Below are positions 32,449 through 42,372 of a stretch of 64,000 nt of DNA, in pieces (positions within the stretch are counted from its first letter, which is position 1; every line of letters starts with the position of its first letter). The DNA comes from Terriglobales bacterium (GTDB taxonomy: Bacteria > Acidobacteriota > Terriglobia > Terriglobales > Acidobacteriaceae): the NCBI GenBank assembly GCA_035487355.1, contig DATHMF010000085.1, positions 62,001-126,000 of the forward strand. Direction: 5' to 3'. Below the pieces are notes generated by a model. The model saw only the letters and a list, made by a program, of their open reading frames with translations. It was not told the DNA's origin and ran no database searches. Both the position numbers and the translations under genes were made by a program.

Positions 32449-35393
32449 TTAATCATTGCAAACAACTACTAGCGTCATTGCCAACGGCGTTTTCAACGGG
32501 CAGATCCAATTTAAGGTCTGCGCCGCGCGAATCGGAGGCCTCTAAGTTGAAAGGCTCGGCAACGGAGGCTCTCCCCTCGGCGCTGCGCGCCTGCGTTGCT
32601 CTTTCGGTGTTGCTGACGTGTTCAAATCCGTGCGCGGCGAGCGTTACGGCCGTCACCACCCCGTCCGGAGTAACCGTCTCGGTGGATTCCGGCGGGCCGT
32701 ACCAAATTGCCGAGGGTTCTCCGCAATGGGTCTTTGCCGGGAACACAGGGACCGCGCTCACCAACGTGACGGCAAGCAGGGGCAGCGATGCCAATGGCCC
32801 ATATCATCAAATTGCCTTCACCTACACCTTGGGGGTGGCGCGCAGTTCATCCATTCGCGCCTACGACGACAAGGGCGCAGTTCTTTTCTCAACCCAATAT
32901 CTGGCTGCCGCGGCGAATGAAAATCCATTTCCAGCATTCACCAGTTATCCCAACGCGCCTTATCACGTCAGTTACGGACAAAATTTCGGGTTGCACAATT
33001 ACTCGAAGCTGTACGAGGACAGCCCCTGGCTCTTTTTCGATTCCACGGCGCGCGCCTTCATCGTTTCGCCGGCGAAGAACTTCATGATCGCATCCGACCT
33101 TGTGGGTAGCAGCGGGACCCTTTCGTTCGGCATCAATTCGGCAATTAGCGTGTTGCCGGCGGATTTCAACCACCAGACATGGCTGGTGTTCGGACCGGGG
33201 ATTAACGCCACTTACGATGCTTGGGGCAATTGCATGACGAACCTCACAGGCAAGACGCCGGTCGCAAACGACGCGTCCGTTTTTCTGAACAACCTGGGAT
33301 ACTGGACGGACCACGGCGCAGCCTATTACTACAGTTTCGACTCGAGTCTTGGCTATGAAGGGACTCTGCTGGCGATCGCGAGTGAATTCAAGCAGAAAGG
33401 CGTGCCCCTTGGCTATATGCAGCTCGATAGTTGGTGGTACCCCAAAGGCCCGAATGCGGATTGGCAAGACCTTAAGGACGGGCAGTACCAATATGTGGCT
33501 GCGCCGGAGATCTTTCCCGATGGACTGGCGGGTTTCCAGGCGCGATTGGGACTTCCTCTCATAACGCATGCGCGCTGGATCACAGCCACCAGCCCGTATC
33601 GATCGCAGTACAAGATGTCGAACAACGTTTCGATTGATCCGGCGTACTGGAGCAATATCATTGGATATATTCACAACGGCGGAGTCCAAGCATACGAGCA
33701 AGACTGGCTGGCCCTCAACGGGACGCCTGCCATGAATTTGAACGATCCGCCGGCGTATATGAACGACATGGCCGCCGCCTCCGCAAATGACGGCGTCGAG
33801 ATGCAGTATTGCATGCCGCTGGCAAGACACTTCCTCCAAGGATCGTTGTACAACGACCTGCGCACGATGCGAGTAAGCGGCGATATCTTTACCTCGGATA
33901 AGTGGACTGACTTCCTGTACGGTTCAAAACTCGTAAGCGCTCTCGGGGCGTTTCCATGGACGGATGTGATTCAGAGCAAACAGGACAAGAGTCTCCTGAT
34001 TCAAACGCTTTCCGCCGGGCCGGTAGGCGTGGGCGATCCGCTGGGGGCAGTCAATACCGCAAACGTGTTACGTGGTGTGCGCCAGGATGGAGTCATCGTA
34101 AAGCCGGACGTGTCGGCCGTGCCGTTGGATGAAACGTATCTCGGAGACGCCCAGGGGCTCGGGATGCCAATGACGGCAGCCGCGTGGACAAGTCACACGG
34201 GTCTGACCGACCTGTACGTTCTTTCCTATGCCAGGAAGTCGACAAATACGATAACGACATTTACTCCTTCGTCAGTGGGCGCCGGGATCGCAGGCGACGC
34301 CTATGTGTACAATCGGACGTGGCGTTCGGGCTCCGTTCTGGGAGCCGGCGAAAGCTTCAATGCGCCAGTGGATCTCGGCAACGGCCCGCAAAGCATCACG
34401 TTGTTTTTAGTGGCTCCTGTCGGGCCCTCGGGAATTGCGCTGCTGGGCGATCTTGGAAAATACGCAAGCCTCGGACGGAAGCGGTTTTCGAATGTAGCGG
34501 ACACTGGAACCATCGCAGCCACGGTTGTGTTTGGGACTGGCGAGTCTTCCGTCACAGTTTCGGGATGGTCGCCTACTCGACCGATGCTTTCGGCCAGCGA
34601 TGGGGCAGTCGGAGCGATTTCCTACGACACTGGAACTGGCTTGTTTACTGCGCCGGTATCTCCTGGGGCGGATCGATCCGCGGCTATCAGCATCACCCGG
34701 GCGCCGGGCGTGCAGACGACGATCAAGGATGAAGCTGAAGCGCTAAGCGTCGTGGCATCTTCACCGAATGCGAGGAACGGCATTGACAATTCGCTGAGCA
34801 ACGGCGCCGGGTCATTTCTTGACGCCACGGGTGCCGGGAACCTCATCGCCTACAACATAAATGTTCTGCAAGCGCGGACCTACGATGTTCGAATCGGCGT
34901 AAAGAAGGATAATACAGGCGGAATGTTTCAACTCGCAGTGGCCTCGTCGCCGAGCGGCCCGTTTAGCAATCACGGCGCCGTTCAGGATGAATATAGCCAG
35001 TCGGCGACCTCTGCGGAACTTGATCTCGGCACGATCACTTTTGGATCTGCCGGGGACAAGACGTTCCGCTTCACGGTGACCGGAAAGAATGCCGCGAGCA
35101 GCAACTACTCGCTGTGCTTCGATTACATAAAAACTAACGGCGCAGTAATTGCCGCTGAATGCGTCTGGGACTACTTCTGCCTGGAAAATATCCCGTATCG
35201 CGGCCGGAATGTGACGGTGCTTTACGACAAAACCGGCGAACTCTACCATCTCGGCCATGAATTGCGCCTTCTCGTCGATGGCCAGGAGCTCGCCTCTTCG
35301 GAGACCCTGCGCGGTCTTGCCTCCTGTCCCTATCGAAAACCTCATCTGATCGCTATTTTGGATTTCATGAGGTGCCCCCCCCAAAAAAAATGA
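32412..35393 (+). CDS. GH36-like (alpha-galactosidase-type) secreted glycosidase with fused C-terminal tail
   Basis: The start is uncertain. ATG 32412 follows AGGAGATAGGAAG but leaves a long stretch before the signal peptide (LRACVALSVLLTCSNPCAAS). TTG at 32547, after GGAGG, would give a normal signal. The barrel shows GYMQLDSWW (Asp about 339) and QAYEQDWL (Asp about 431), which resemble the clan GH-D arrangement of GH36/GH27 and raffinose-synthase-like enzymes; the second is the likely nucleophile. A C-terminal CBM-like beta-sandwich follows (residues about 770-910). The last 80 residues (AECVWDYFCLENIPYRGRNV and onward) look like the end of a different glycosidase family, fused by a deletion. 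The final codons run through C8A8. Confidence 0.72.
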   Translation: MGRHKMNGKPNFVNHCKQLLASLPTAFSTGRSNLRSAPRESEASKLKGSATEALPSALRACVALSVLLTCSNPCAASVTAVTTPSGVTVSVDSGGPYQIAEGSPQWVFAGNTGTALTNVTASRGSDANGPYHQIAFTYTLGVARSSSIRAYDDKGAVLFSTQYLAAAANENPFPAFTSYPNAPYHVSYGQNFGLHNYSKLYEDSPWLFFDSTARAFIVSPAKNFMIASDLVGSSGTLSFGINSAISVLPADFNHQTWLVFGPGINATYDAWGNCMTNLTGKTPVANDASVFLNNLGYWTDHGAAYYYSFDSSLGYEGTLLAIASEFKQKGVPLGYMQLDSWWYPKGPNADWQDLKDGQYQYVAAPEIFPDGLAGFQARLGLPLITHARWITATSPYRSQYKMSNNVSIDPAYWSNIIGYIHNGGVQAYEQDWLALNGTPAMNLNDPPAYMNDMAAASANDGVEMQYCMPLARHFLQGSLYNDLRTMRVSGDIFTSDKWTDFLYGSKLVSALGAFPWTDVIQSKQDKSLLIQTLSAGPVGVGDPLGAVNTANVLRGVRQDGVIVKPDVSAVPLDETYLGDAQGLGMPMTAAAWTSHTGLTDLYVLSYARKSTNTITTFTPSSVGAGIAGDAYVYNRTWRSGSVLGAGESFNAPVDLGNGPQSITLFLVAPVGPSGIALLGDLGKYASLGRKRFSNVADTGTIAATVVFGTGESSVTVSGWSPTRPMLSASDGAVGAISYDTGTGLFTAPVSPGADRSAAISITRAPGVQTTIKDEAEALSVVASSPNARNGIDNSLSNGAGSFLDATGAGNLIAYNINVLQARTYDVRIGVKKDNTGGMFQLAVASSPSGPFSNHGAVQDEYSQSATSAELDLGTITFGSAGDKTFRFTVTGKNAASSNYSLCFDYIKTNGAVIAAECVWDYFCLENIPYRGRNVTVLYDKTGELYHLGHELRLLVDGQELASSETLRGLASCPYRKPHLIAILDFMRCPPQKK

Positions 35394-35425
35394 TATCGTT
35401 TACATTACCAAATAATATCGTTTAC
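35392..35425 (+). promoter_or_regulatory. Tandem operator sites upstream of second TonB receptor
   Basis: GATATCGTTTAC (35392-35403) and AATATCGTTTAC (35414-35425), 22 bases apart, each followed by ATTA. They share ATCGTTTAC with the sites before GH76. The second copy ends 15 bases before the -35 box, as at GH76. The first overlaps the stop region of the GH36-like gene. Confidence 0.65.
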
Positions 35426-35440
35426 ATTAACGATTTTCTC

Positions 35441-35469
35441 TTGACAAGCCGCGCTTTCCTGCATAGACT
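35441..35469 (+). promoter_or_regulatory. Sigma70-type promoter for second TonB receptor
   Basis: TTGACA (35441-35446), 17 bases, then TAGACT (35464-35469), about 50 bases before the start codon. The layout matches the GH76 promoter. Confidence 0.65.
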
Positions 35470-35517
35470 TCCCCGTCAGTTCGCCCCCGCACCCAGGCAG
35501 AAAAAAAGAGGGCATCA

Positions 35518-38500
35518 ATGAAGACCAACAAAGTAAGCGAGCAAGTTACGGGATTCCTGTTTCGGGAGAAGGCAGCAATGGGCAGCCTTTACGTCTGCGC
35601 GCTGGTTCTAGTGCTTGGTCTCATGTCTGGGACCTCGTTAGCGCAGGAATCCAGAGCCACCCTAGAAGGCCGTGTCACCGACCCGCATGGCGGTGTCATT
35701 CCAAAAGCATCGATCGAGGTCATGTCAGAAGAGACGGGCCTCAGACAGAAAGCCACCAGCAACGCCGATGGCCTTTGGTCGGTCAGGTTCTTGACCCCCG
35801 GCACCTACCAGGTAACGATTACGGCGCAGGGTTTCAAAACCGCGGAGCAGAAAGGCATTACCCTGGAGGTGGCCGACGATAAGCGTATCGAAACGGCCAT
35901 GAGTGTAGGAGCTACGCACGAGGTGGTTTCGGTCACGGCGGAGGCCCCGCTCATCGATACCAGCTCAGCCACTGCAGGAACGGTGATCGAAGGGGCCACA
36001 ATCTCTGAACTTCCCATGGAATCGCGGATTGCCTACCTTCTGGCGAGTCTCTCCCCAGGGGTCCACTTGATTCCGCAAAGCAACAATGTGCCTTTCATGT
36101 GGTCGTACGCCGCCGCCTCAGACGTAGTCGTGAATGGGGGCCGCGACCATCGCTCCAACGAGTTCTTGCTCGACGGCATGCCCAACCAGCACGGGGACAG
36201 CGTGTCATTTATTCCTTCTGCCGACTCCGTGGCCGAATTTCGCGTCATGACCAACGCCTATGATGCCCAGTACGGAAGGCAGGCCGGCGCCACGTTTAAT
36301 GTTGGGCTCAAGAGCGGGAGCGACGCGTACCACGGCAGCATCTATGAGCACTACGAAAATGCCTCCTTCAATGCCAACCGGTACGAGTTCAATCACGCAA
36401 TTCCAAAGATACCCAGGCCGGTCGCACACTACAACCTGTATGGCGGGACCTTTGGCGGTCCGGTCATCTTCGACCGCAAAAAGACCTTCTTCTTCGTGAG
36501 TTGGGAGGGCATTCGTAACAAGGACCCGCGCAATAACAGTCCTTTGTCTCTCCCCACTTTGGCCGAACGCAACGGTGACTTCAGAAACTCATTTACTACA
36601 ACGCTCAACGCCGGCGTGCGCAGCGCGCCCATTCCGATCAATATTTATGATCCCAATACACTGAGCGGAAACACGCGTCAGCAATTCGTTGCTTCGTCAA
36701 ATCCCAGCGATCCTCGCTACAATCCTGCCTGCCTTGCCCCGGCCCTAACCTGTCCGAACGTGATGCCCCTGGCCCGCTTGGACCCCATCGCCATGAGCAT
36801 CCTCAAATTCGTTCCGCTGCCCAACAATCCCAACGACGGCACGAGCAGCAGCAATGGTGACTATATCCCCAAAGCCTTCCGCCAGAACAAAATGGCTTCC
36901 ACGGTGGTCCGCCTTGACCATACTTTTAACGATCGTAACAAGACTTACGCTACCCTGCGCTGGAACCATGAAGACGAGTTCACGGACGATTTTTTTCACA
37001 ACCTCGGCACCGGCTCTTTCGCGACGCGCATCAATTGGGGCGGCGGAATCGATCACGTCTGGGTGATCAGCCCCACTCAGATCTTCGATGTACGCTACAA
37101 CGTAACCCGTTTTCAGGAGCCAACGCGTCCGCAAGGGTCGGGCTTCGACCCGGCGCAATTAGGGTTTTCACAAAGTTTTGTCGGCCAGATGCCTGAGAAG
37201 TCCTTTCCCAGGATTACCGGCGTATTCAGCGATAGGATCGGTGGCGGCTTTGGCAGCTACTTCGATACGACCTACCACACCTGGATGGCCAGCATGACCC
37301 ACACTCAGGGGAATATGACGTGGCACTACGGCGGCGATTTCCGCGTCATTCAAGAGGCTGGCGGGAATTTCGGCAACCAGAGTGGCGCCTTCCGTTTTAC
37401 CGGAGACTGGACGCGCAAGGTTTACAACGCAAGCAGTGGAAACGGCGACGGCAGCTCTATGGCATCCTTCCTTCTGGGGTTGCTGAGCAATAGCGCCACC
37501 AATCAACCCAGCGAGATCAACCGCAACGCCACTCGCTTCGATTCCCAGCATTTCCATAGTTTGTTCTTCCAGAACGACTGGCGTGTGCTGCCCCGCCTGA
37601 CGCTCAATATGGGCTTGCGCTGGGAATATGAAACCCCGTTCACGGAGCGTTTCAACCGCTTTACCAGCGTCTTCGATCCCACGCAACTGAACCCCATCTC
37701 CGATGCCGCGCAGGCTGCCTACACAAACATACTGAATACGATGCTGGCGAACCCCGACCCAAGAGTGCACAGCGCGGCTCTCACCTTGTCTCAGCTCGTC
37801 CCCGCCAGTTCTTACAAGATTTACGGCGTGCAGCTTTTCCCCGGAGTGAACGGCCAAAAGCGCACCGTCACGAACCTCGATCTTCACGAATGGCAGCCGC
37901 GTGCCGGATTTGCCTTCCAGCTCTTCAAATCAACCGTCATTCGTGGCGGAGTGGGCCGCTTTGTGCAGTCCACCGCCATCAAAGGCGGACAGAACGGCTT
38001 CAGCCGTACCACCGGAGTTTTTAGCAGCCTGGACAATGGAAAGACTCCGTACGATACGCTGGATAACCCATTTAGCAACGGCATCCTCGCTCCGACCGGT
38101 TCATCGCTCGGCCCACTCACCAACCTTGGGCAGGGTGTGGATTGGGAGAACCAGGACCCTCGCCGGCCCTATTCCTGGCAATACAGTTTCCAGATTCAGC
38201 ACCAGCTCAAGAGTTGGCTCATTGAAGCCGGCTACTCGCACCAGAACACCTACGACATTCAATCAACGCCTGGAGGTCTTGAGCAGAACGATATTGGCCT
38301 GCTCAACTGGCTTACCTATAACACGCCAGTCTTCAACGCAACCGGACAGCCACAGTTTGGTCCAGGGGGTGTCGACATCGGGGCATATCATCTGGGAAAC
38401 AGCTTTCTTGCTACTCGCATCCCCAATCCCTTTCAAGGTTTGAGCACCAACGGTGTAGCCTGCAACGTAAACCCGCTGCCACCGACCTGCGTAGGCGGCG

Positions 38501-39378
38501 GTCGAGGAACCAGCAACCAAATCAGCGTATACGACTTGATGAGACCGCTGAAGCTTTTGGGCGGCCAGAGCATGAACGACAATCCCAAGGGCAGCACCCA
38601 CTACGATGCGCTCGAAACCAAGCTGCAACGGCGTTTTGCCAACGGTTACAGCTTCCTCGCTTCTTACACCTATTCAAAGTTGATTGAGATTACCTCTTTC
38701 CTGGGTCCGCAGCTTGCCGGCGTGCAGGAGCACAAGATCGGAGGCCAAGATGCCCCCCACAAACTTTCCATCGCCTCCATCTACGAGCTGCCCATTGGAC
38801 GTGATCGGAAATTGTTCAGAAAGATGCCGCGCGCTCTTGATACCTTCATCGGTGGATGGGAAGTGACGGGGCAATACACCTTTGAGTCCGGACCGCCCGT
38901 CGTCTTCGGCACCGATTCCTTCTTCGACGGCAAACGGCCGGTGCTGCACGGCAAAGACCCCAGCCTCTCCGAGTGGTTTGATACCACACACTTCTTCAAA
39001 TTCCCCGGCTCCGGAGACGACATCTCCCAGTGGCCCTCCTGGACCGGCGTGCAGAACCTTCCCGGAGGCAACTGCGTTCCGACAGCCGCCAAAAACTGCG
39101 TCTATGCCGACTTCGCCAACTTCATTCGCACCTATCCCACACGCTGGACCGATGTGCGGCTGAGTCGAATCGATGAGACGAACCTCGGAATCTACAAGAA
39201 CTTCAGAATAACCGAAAGGTGGAGGGCCCAGCTGCGCGGCGAGGTCTTCAACCTGTTTAACCATTCGAGGTTCAACGGCCCGAACACGAACCCCGGCAGC
39301 AGCCAGTTTGGAATTGTTGCCCCGGCACAGGTCAATGAACCCAGAGTGCTCCAGTTTGCATTCAAGATCACGTTCTAG
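35518..39378 (+). CDS. TonB-dependent receptor, Oar-like, with carboxypeptidase-regulatory domain (second)
   Basis: The ATG at 35518 follows GAGGG. A signal peptide ends SGTSLAQE. The carboxypeptidase-regulatory-like domain (GRVTDPHGGVIPKASIEVM, then LTPGTYQVTITAQGFK) precedes a plug (VVVNGGRDHRSNEFLLDGMP) and a beta barrel ending VLQFAFKITF, with the terminal Phe expected for outer-membrane insertion. With 1286 residues it is a full-length acidobacterial-type receptor. It differs strongly in sequence from the receptor at 19532-23089, so it probably takes a different ligand. It has its own operator and promoter and is followed by a GH31 remnant and the DUF4965 gene. Confidence 0.92.
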   Translation: MKTNKVSEQVTGFLFREKAAMGSLYVCALVLVLGLMSGTSLAQESRATLEGRVTDPHGGVIPKASIEVMSEETGLRQKATSNADGLWSVRFLTPGTYQVTITAQGFKTAEQKGITLEVADDKRIETAMSVGATHEVVSVTAEAPLIDTSSATAGTVIEGATISELPMESRIAYLLASLSPGVHLIPQSNNVPFMWSYAAASDVVVNGGRDHRSNEFLLDGMPNQHGDSVSFIPSADSVAEFRVMTNAYDAQYGRQAGATFNVGLKSGSDAYHGSIYEHYENASFNANRYEFNHAIPKIPRPVAHYNLYGGTFGGPVIFDRKKTFFFVSWEGIRNKDPRNNSPLSLPTLAERNGDFRNSFTTTLNAGVRSAPIPINIYDPNTLSGNTRQQFVASSNPSDPRYNPACLAPALTCPNVMPLARLDPIAMSILKFVPLPNNPNDGTSSSNGDYIPKAFRQNKMASTVVRLDHTFNDRNKTYATLRWNHEDEFTDDFFHNLGTGSFATRINWGGGIDHVWVISPTQIFDVRYNVTRFQEPTRPQGSGFDPAQLGFSQSFVGQMPEKSFPRITGVFSDRIGGGFGSYFDTTYHTWMASMTHTQGNMTWHYGGDFRVIQEAGGNFGNQSGAFRFTGDWTRKVYNASSGNGDGSSMASFLLGLLSNSATNQPSEINRNATRFDSQHFHSLFFQNDWRVLPRLTLNMGLRWEYETPFTERFNRFTSVFDPTQLNPISDAAQAAYTNILNTMLANPDPRVHSAALTLSQLVPASSYKIYGVQLFPGVNGQKRTVTNLDLHEWQPRAGFAFQLFKSTVIRGGVGRFVQSTAIKGGQNGFSRTTGVFSSLDNGKTPYDTLDNPFSNGILAPTGSSLGPLTNLGQGVDWENQDPRRPYSWQYSFQIQHQLKSWLIEAGYSHQNTYDIQSTPGGLEQNDIGLLNWLTYNTPVFNATGQPQFGPGGVDIGAYHLGNSFLATRIPNPFQGLSTNGVACNVNPLPPTCVGGGRGTSNQISVYDLMRPLKLLGGQSMNDNPKGSTHYDALETKLQRRFANGYSFLASYTYSKLIEITSFLGPQLAGVQEHKIGGQDAPHKLSIASIYELPIGRDRKLFRKMPRALDTFIGGWEVTGQYTFESGPPVVFGTDSFFDGKRPVLHGKDPSLSEWFDTTHFFKFPGSGDDISQWPSWTGVQNLPGGNCVPTAAKNCVYADFANFIRTYPTRWTDVRLSRIDETNLGIYKNFRITERWRAQLRGEVFNLFNHSRFNGPNTNPGSSQFGIVAPAQVNEPRVLQFAFKITF

Positions 39379-39424
39379 CTATTTTCCGGTGCAAAATGAC
39401 GTTTTTCAACATGTTCCTGCAGTG

Positions 39425-39673
39425 TGAATGAATCCTGAGAATATTGGGGACTACGATTTGCGCAACGATCGTGTCATCACCGGCATGCAGCGTGAGCGTG
39501 TCGCCATTGACGGCAACACCGTCAACATTTCCGATTCCCGGTGGCGGTTGCTTGGGAGGCTGTTGCGCCGGTAAACCGGTGGCCAGAAAAAAGATCAAGA
39601 CTGTGCAGAAGACTGACGTCGTTTTCCGCCGAGGCAGGGCGCAAGGTAAAGTTCGATGGCCACTATAATTCAC
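39425..39673 (-). pseudogene. Remnant: N-terminus of a second GH31 gene
   Basis: From a GTG at 39673 (AGAGAGGT upstream) the minus strand encodes LPCALPRRKTTSVFCTVLIF, then PPKQPPPGIGNVDG and NGDTLTLHAGDDTIVAQIV. This closely matches the first 80 residues of the intact GH31 protein at 16889-19369. Similarity ends after NILRIH near 39425; a few unrelated codons then lead to a stop. The 5' flank also resembles that of the intact gene. It is the start of a paralogue whose remaining roughly 750 codons are gone, probably deleted in a rearrangement. Confidence 0.8.
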
Positions 39674-39796
39674 GAGGACCTCTCTCAATTCCGGTTCAGA
39701 ATCAACGTCTGCGATTACGACGTTAAGTTTGCAACCGCTTCATCGAACCGGCCTGATGTTCTCACCAGATCAGCCCGGTCACGAAAGGAACAGCAC

Positions 39797-41887
39797 ATGC
39801 GTTGGAGATTTTGCTCATTGTTCATGATTTTCGTCGCGGCTTGTTCGTTCGCACAATCGGGCCGTGTACCAGCCGTTCCACTCATCGCTCACGATCCATA
39901 TTTCAGCATCTGGTCGATGAACGACATTTTAACGGATGGGCCGACGCGGCATTGGACGGGGCGGCCTCAACCGCTGACAGGTCTGGTGAGGATCGACGGT
40001 CAGACCTTTCGCTGGATGGGGAACTCCCCCCATTCTCTTCCAGCCATAAAGCAGACGGGGCTGGAAATCACTCCCACGCGAACGAATTATCACTTTGAGC
40101 AACAGGGCGTCAGATTGGACATCAGCTTTCTTTCGCCTCTTTTGCCTTCGGATCTCGATGTGTTGTCGCGGCCCGTCACCTATCTCACCGCCAGCATCTC
40201 GGCAACCGATGGGGCCAAACATGCGGTCGGGTTGCTGGTCGAAGCTTCCAGCGCGCTGGCCATTGACAACTCCACGCAAGACGTCGTCTGGTCGCGTTCG
40301 CGCCTGGAAAAAATGACGGTGTTACGTTTATCAAATTTTGAGCAGCCGGTGCTGGCCAAATCAGGAGACGATTTGCGCATTGACTGGGGGTCCGCGCTCC
40401 TGGCTGTCCCGGACCAGCCCGGTGCTGCTGTCGCGACCCAATTTCAAGATGCGGTTGAGCCGGCGTTCAACGCCGGCAAACCGCTTCCCGCCGATGACAT
40501 CGACATGCCGAAACGTGCCGACAAAGCGGTCGTACTCGCCGTAAGTTTTGATGTGGACCAGGTAAGCACAGCGCCTGTTTCGCGCCGCATTCTGCTCGCA
40601 TATGACGATCTTTATTCCATTGAGTATTTGAATCGCTGGCTGCGGCCCTACTGGCGCCGGAGGGGAATGAGCCTCGGTGAAATGCTCGAAACAGCAGAGC
40701 GGCAATATCCTGACCTCGACCAGCGCACGCGGCAATTCGATGATCAACTCCTCGCCGACCTGCGAGAGGCCGGGGGCCCCGCGTACGCACAGCTTGCCAC
40801 GCTCGCGTTTCGGCAGACCATCGCAGCCCACAAGCTGGCTGTAGACGTTGATGGACAGCCCATGCTGTTTCCCAAAGAAAACTTCAGCAACGGATGCATT
40901 TCGACGGTTGACGTCATCTATCCCTCCTCGCCCTTTTTCCTTCTTTTCAATCCTGAGCTGCTTAAGGCCCAGTTGCGTCCGCTAATGGAGTACACGAGAA
41001 CCGGGCGCTGGCATTTCCCATTTGCTCCCCACGATCTGGGCACGTACCCCAAGGCAAATGGGCAGGTATACGGAGGGGGAGAGCGTACCGAAGAAAACCA
41101 GATGCCGGTGGAAGAGAGCGGCAATATGCTCCTGATGTTTGCCGCGCTCGCGAAGGCCGAGGGCAACGCCGACTTCGCCAATCAATATTGGCCTGAATTG
41201 CAGAAGTGGGCCGAGTACCTGGAACATGAGGGAATGGACCCGGCAAACCAGCTCTCCACAGATGATTTCGCCGGCCACCTCGCGCACAATGCGAACTTGT
41301 CGATCAAAGCGATCCTGGCGCTTGATGGATACGCGAGTTTGGCGGGCAGGACCGGCCGCGCTTCTGAAGCTGCGAGAGTTCATGCCCTGGCGGGAGGAAT
41401 GGCGAAACACTGGGCCGAACTGGCCGGCGATGGAGACCACTTCCGCTTGGCTTTTGACAAGCCGGGGACATGGAGCCAGAAATACAATCTTGTCTGGGAC
41501 CGGGTTCTCGATCTCAATGTGTTTCCGCTGACCATTGCCCGGACCGAACTCAGCTTTTACAAGACTCATCTGAACAAGTTCGGCTTACCGCTCGACAATC
41601 GCAGCGCCTATACCAAACTGGACTGGGAAGTTTGGACAGCAACATTGAGCGAAAGCTCAGACGATTTCCAGGCAATGGTCGCTCCCCTGCAACGGTTCAT
41701 CAATGAATCTCCGAGCCGCGTGCCGCTCACCGATTGGTACTGGACGACAGATGCGAAGCAAGTTGGATTCCAGGCACGTTCTGTCGTCGGGGGTGTCTAT
41801 ATGCCTATGCTTGCCAAAGATCAGCTCTGGAAACAATGGTCCGCCCGATCACAGCAAGCCGTCGCCAGCTCCACGCCGCTGCGATGA
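39797..41887 (+). CDS. Secreted DUF4965/GtaA-like glutaminase family protein
   Basis: ATG 39797 after AAAGGA gives a clean signal peptide (FMIFVAACSFAQS); the upstream in-frame start at 39656 has no site and runs through the GH31 remnant. The mature protein shows the DUF5127-DUF4965-DUF1793 order of the GtaA-like family (VPLIAHDPYFSIWSMND, ARTELSFYKTHLNKFGLPLD, WVAxL-like GCISTVDVIYPSSPFFLLFN). Fungal members were described as glutaminase A, but the (alpha/alpha)6-type core and bacterial glycan-locus contexts suggest many act on sugars. Here it lies after the second TonB receptor, within the island, so a glycosidase role is plausible (inference). Confidence 0.85.
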   Translation: MRWRFCSLFMIFVAACSFAQSGRVPAVPLIAHDPYFSIWSMNDILTDGPTRHWTGRPQPLTGLVRIDGQTFRWMGNSPHSLPAIKQTGLEITPTRTNYHFEQQGVRLDISFLSPLLPSDLDVLSRPVTYLTASISATDGAKHAVGLLVEASSALAIDNSTQDVVWSRSRLEKMTVLRLSNFEQPVLAKSGDDLRIDWGSALLAVPDQPGAAVATQFQDAVEPAFNAGKPLPADDIDMPKRADKAVVLAVSFDVDQVSTAPVSRRILLAYDDLYSIEYLNRWLRPYWRRRGMSLGEMLETAERQYPDLDQRTRQFDDQLLADLREAGGPAYAQLATLAFRQTIAAHKLAVDVDGQPMLFPKENFSNGCISTVDVIYPSSPFFLLFNPELLKAQLRPLMEYTRTGRWHFPFAPHDLGTYPKANGQVYGGGERTEENQMPVEESGNMLLMFAALAKAEGNADFANQYWPELQKWAEYLEHEGMDPANQLSTDDFAGHLAHNANLSIKAILALDGYASLAGRTGRASEAARVHALAGGMAKHWAELAGDGDHFRLAFDKPGTWSQKYNLVWDRVLDLNVFPLTIARTELSFYKTHLNKFGLPLDNRSAYTKLDWEVWTATLSESSDDFQAMVAPLQRFINESPSRVPLTDWYWTTDAKQVGFQARSVVGGVYMPMLAKDQLWKQWSARSQQAVASSTPLR

Positions 41888-41931
41888 ACATAGAACGTCG
41901 CCGTAACGCGCGGCGCGCTGGAGCCAGAACC

Positions 41932-42258
41932 ATGTCTTTAACCAAACCCGGTGTCAAATTCGCAGTTCTTTGGTTGTTGCTCGCGATGGCAACGTCGTAG
42001 AGGCAAAGACACAAATCACCAGGAAGTTTTTTGGCCGGCTGGGTGAGGGAACTGCCGTGGAGATTTACACGCTGCGCGGCGGCAAGATCGAGGCCGCCAT
42101 CGCGACCTATGGCGCGATCGTGGTTTCTCTCCGAGTGCCCGACTGCAAGGGCAACGTGGATGACGTAGTGCTCGGCTATGATTCGCTCAATCTGTATGTC
42201 TCCAACAACCCTTATTTTGGAGCGATTGTGGGGCGTTATGCGAACCGTATTGCCAGAC
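41932..42258 (+). pseudogene. Broken aldose 1-epimerase (mutarotase) gene
   Basis: ATG 41932 starts a signal peptide (MSLTKPGVKFAVLWLLLAMA) that hits a stop at 41998. In the next frame the typical mutarotase N-terminus continues: KFFGRLGEGTAVEIYTL, IATYGAIVVSLRVPD, VVLGYDSLNLYVSNNPYFGA and IVGRYANRIA. Homology ends near 42258 and no catalytic His/Glu region remains. So there is one frameshift near 41990 plus loss of the last three quarters of the gene. Intact, it would have interconverted sugar anomers for the locus. Confidence 0.8.
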
Positions 42259-42264
42259 TTATCA

Positions 42265-42372
42265 CGTGAGCCGAGAATCTATTTGATTCCGGAATGTGAA
42301 ACGTCTGAGGACGCGGCAGATGTATTGAAGGAAATACGCGAAGAGATTTTTATCGAGCAGTTGGTTGGTTGA
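42265..42372 (+). pseudogene. Short remnant of a conserved hypothetical protein
   Basis: A frame ending at 42372 gives REPRIYLIPECETSEDAADV and then EEIFIEQLVG. This resembles small conserved proteins of pattern YLIPEFESxEDAxxxLxEN...IFEEQLxGW. It begins exactly where the mutarotase breaks off and has no own start, so it is probably a gene fragment joined by deletion. Confidence 0.4.
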
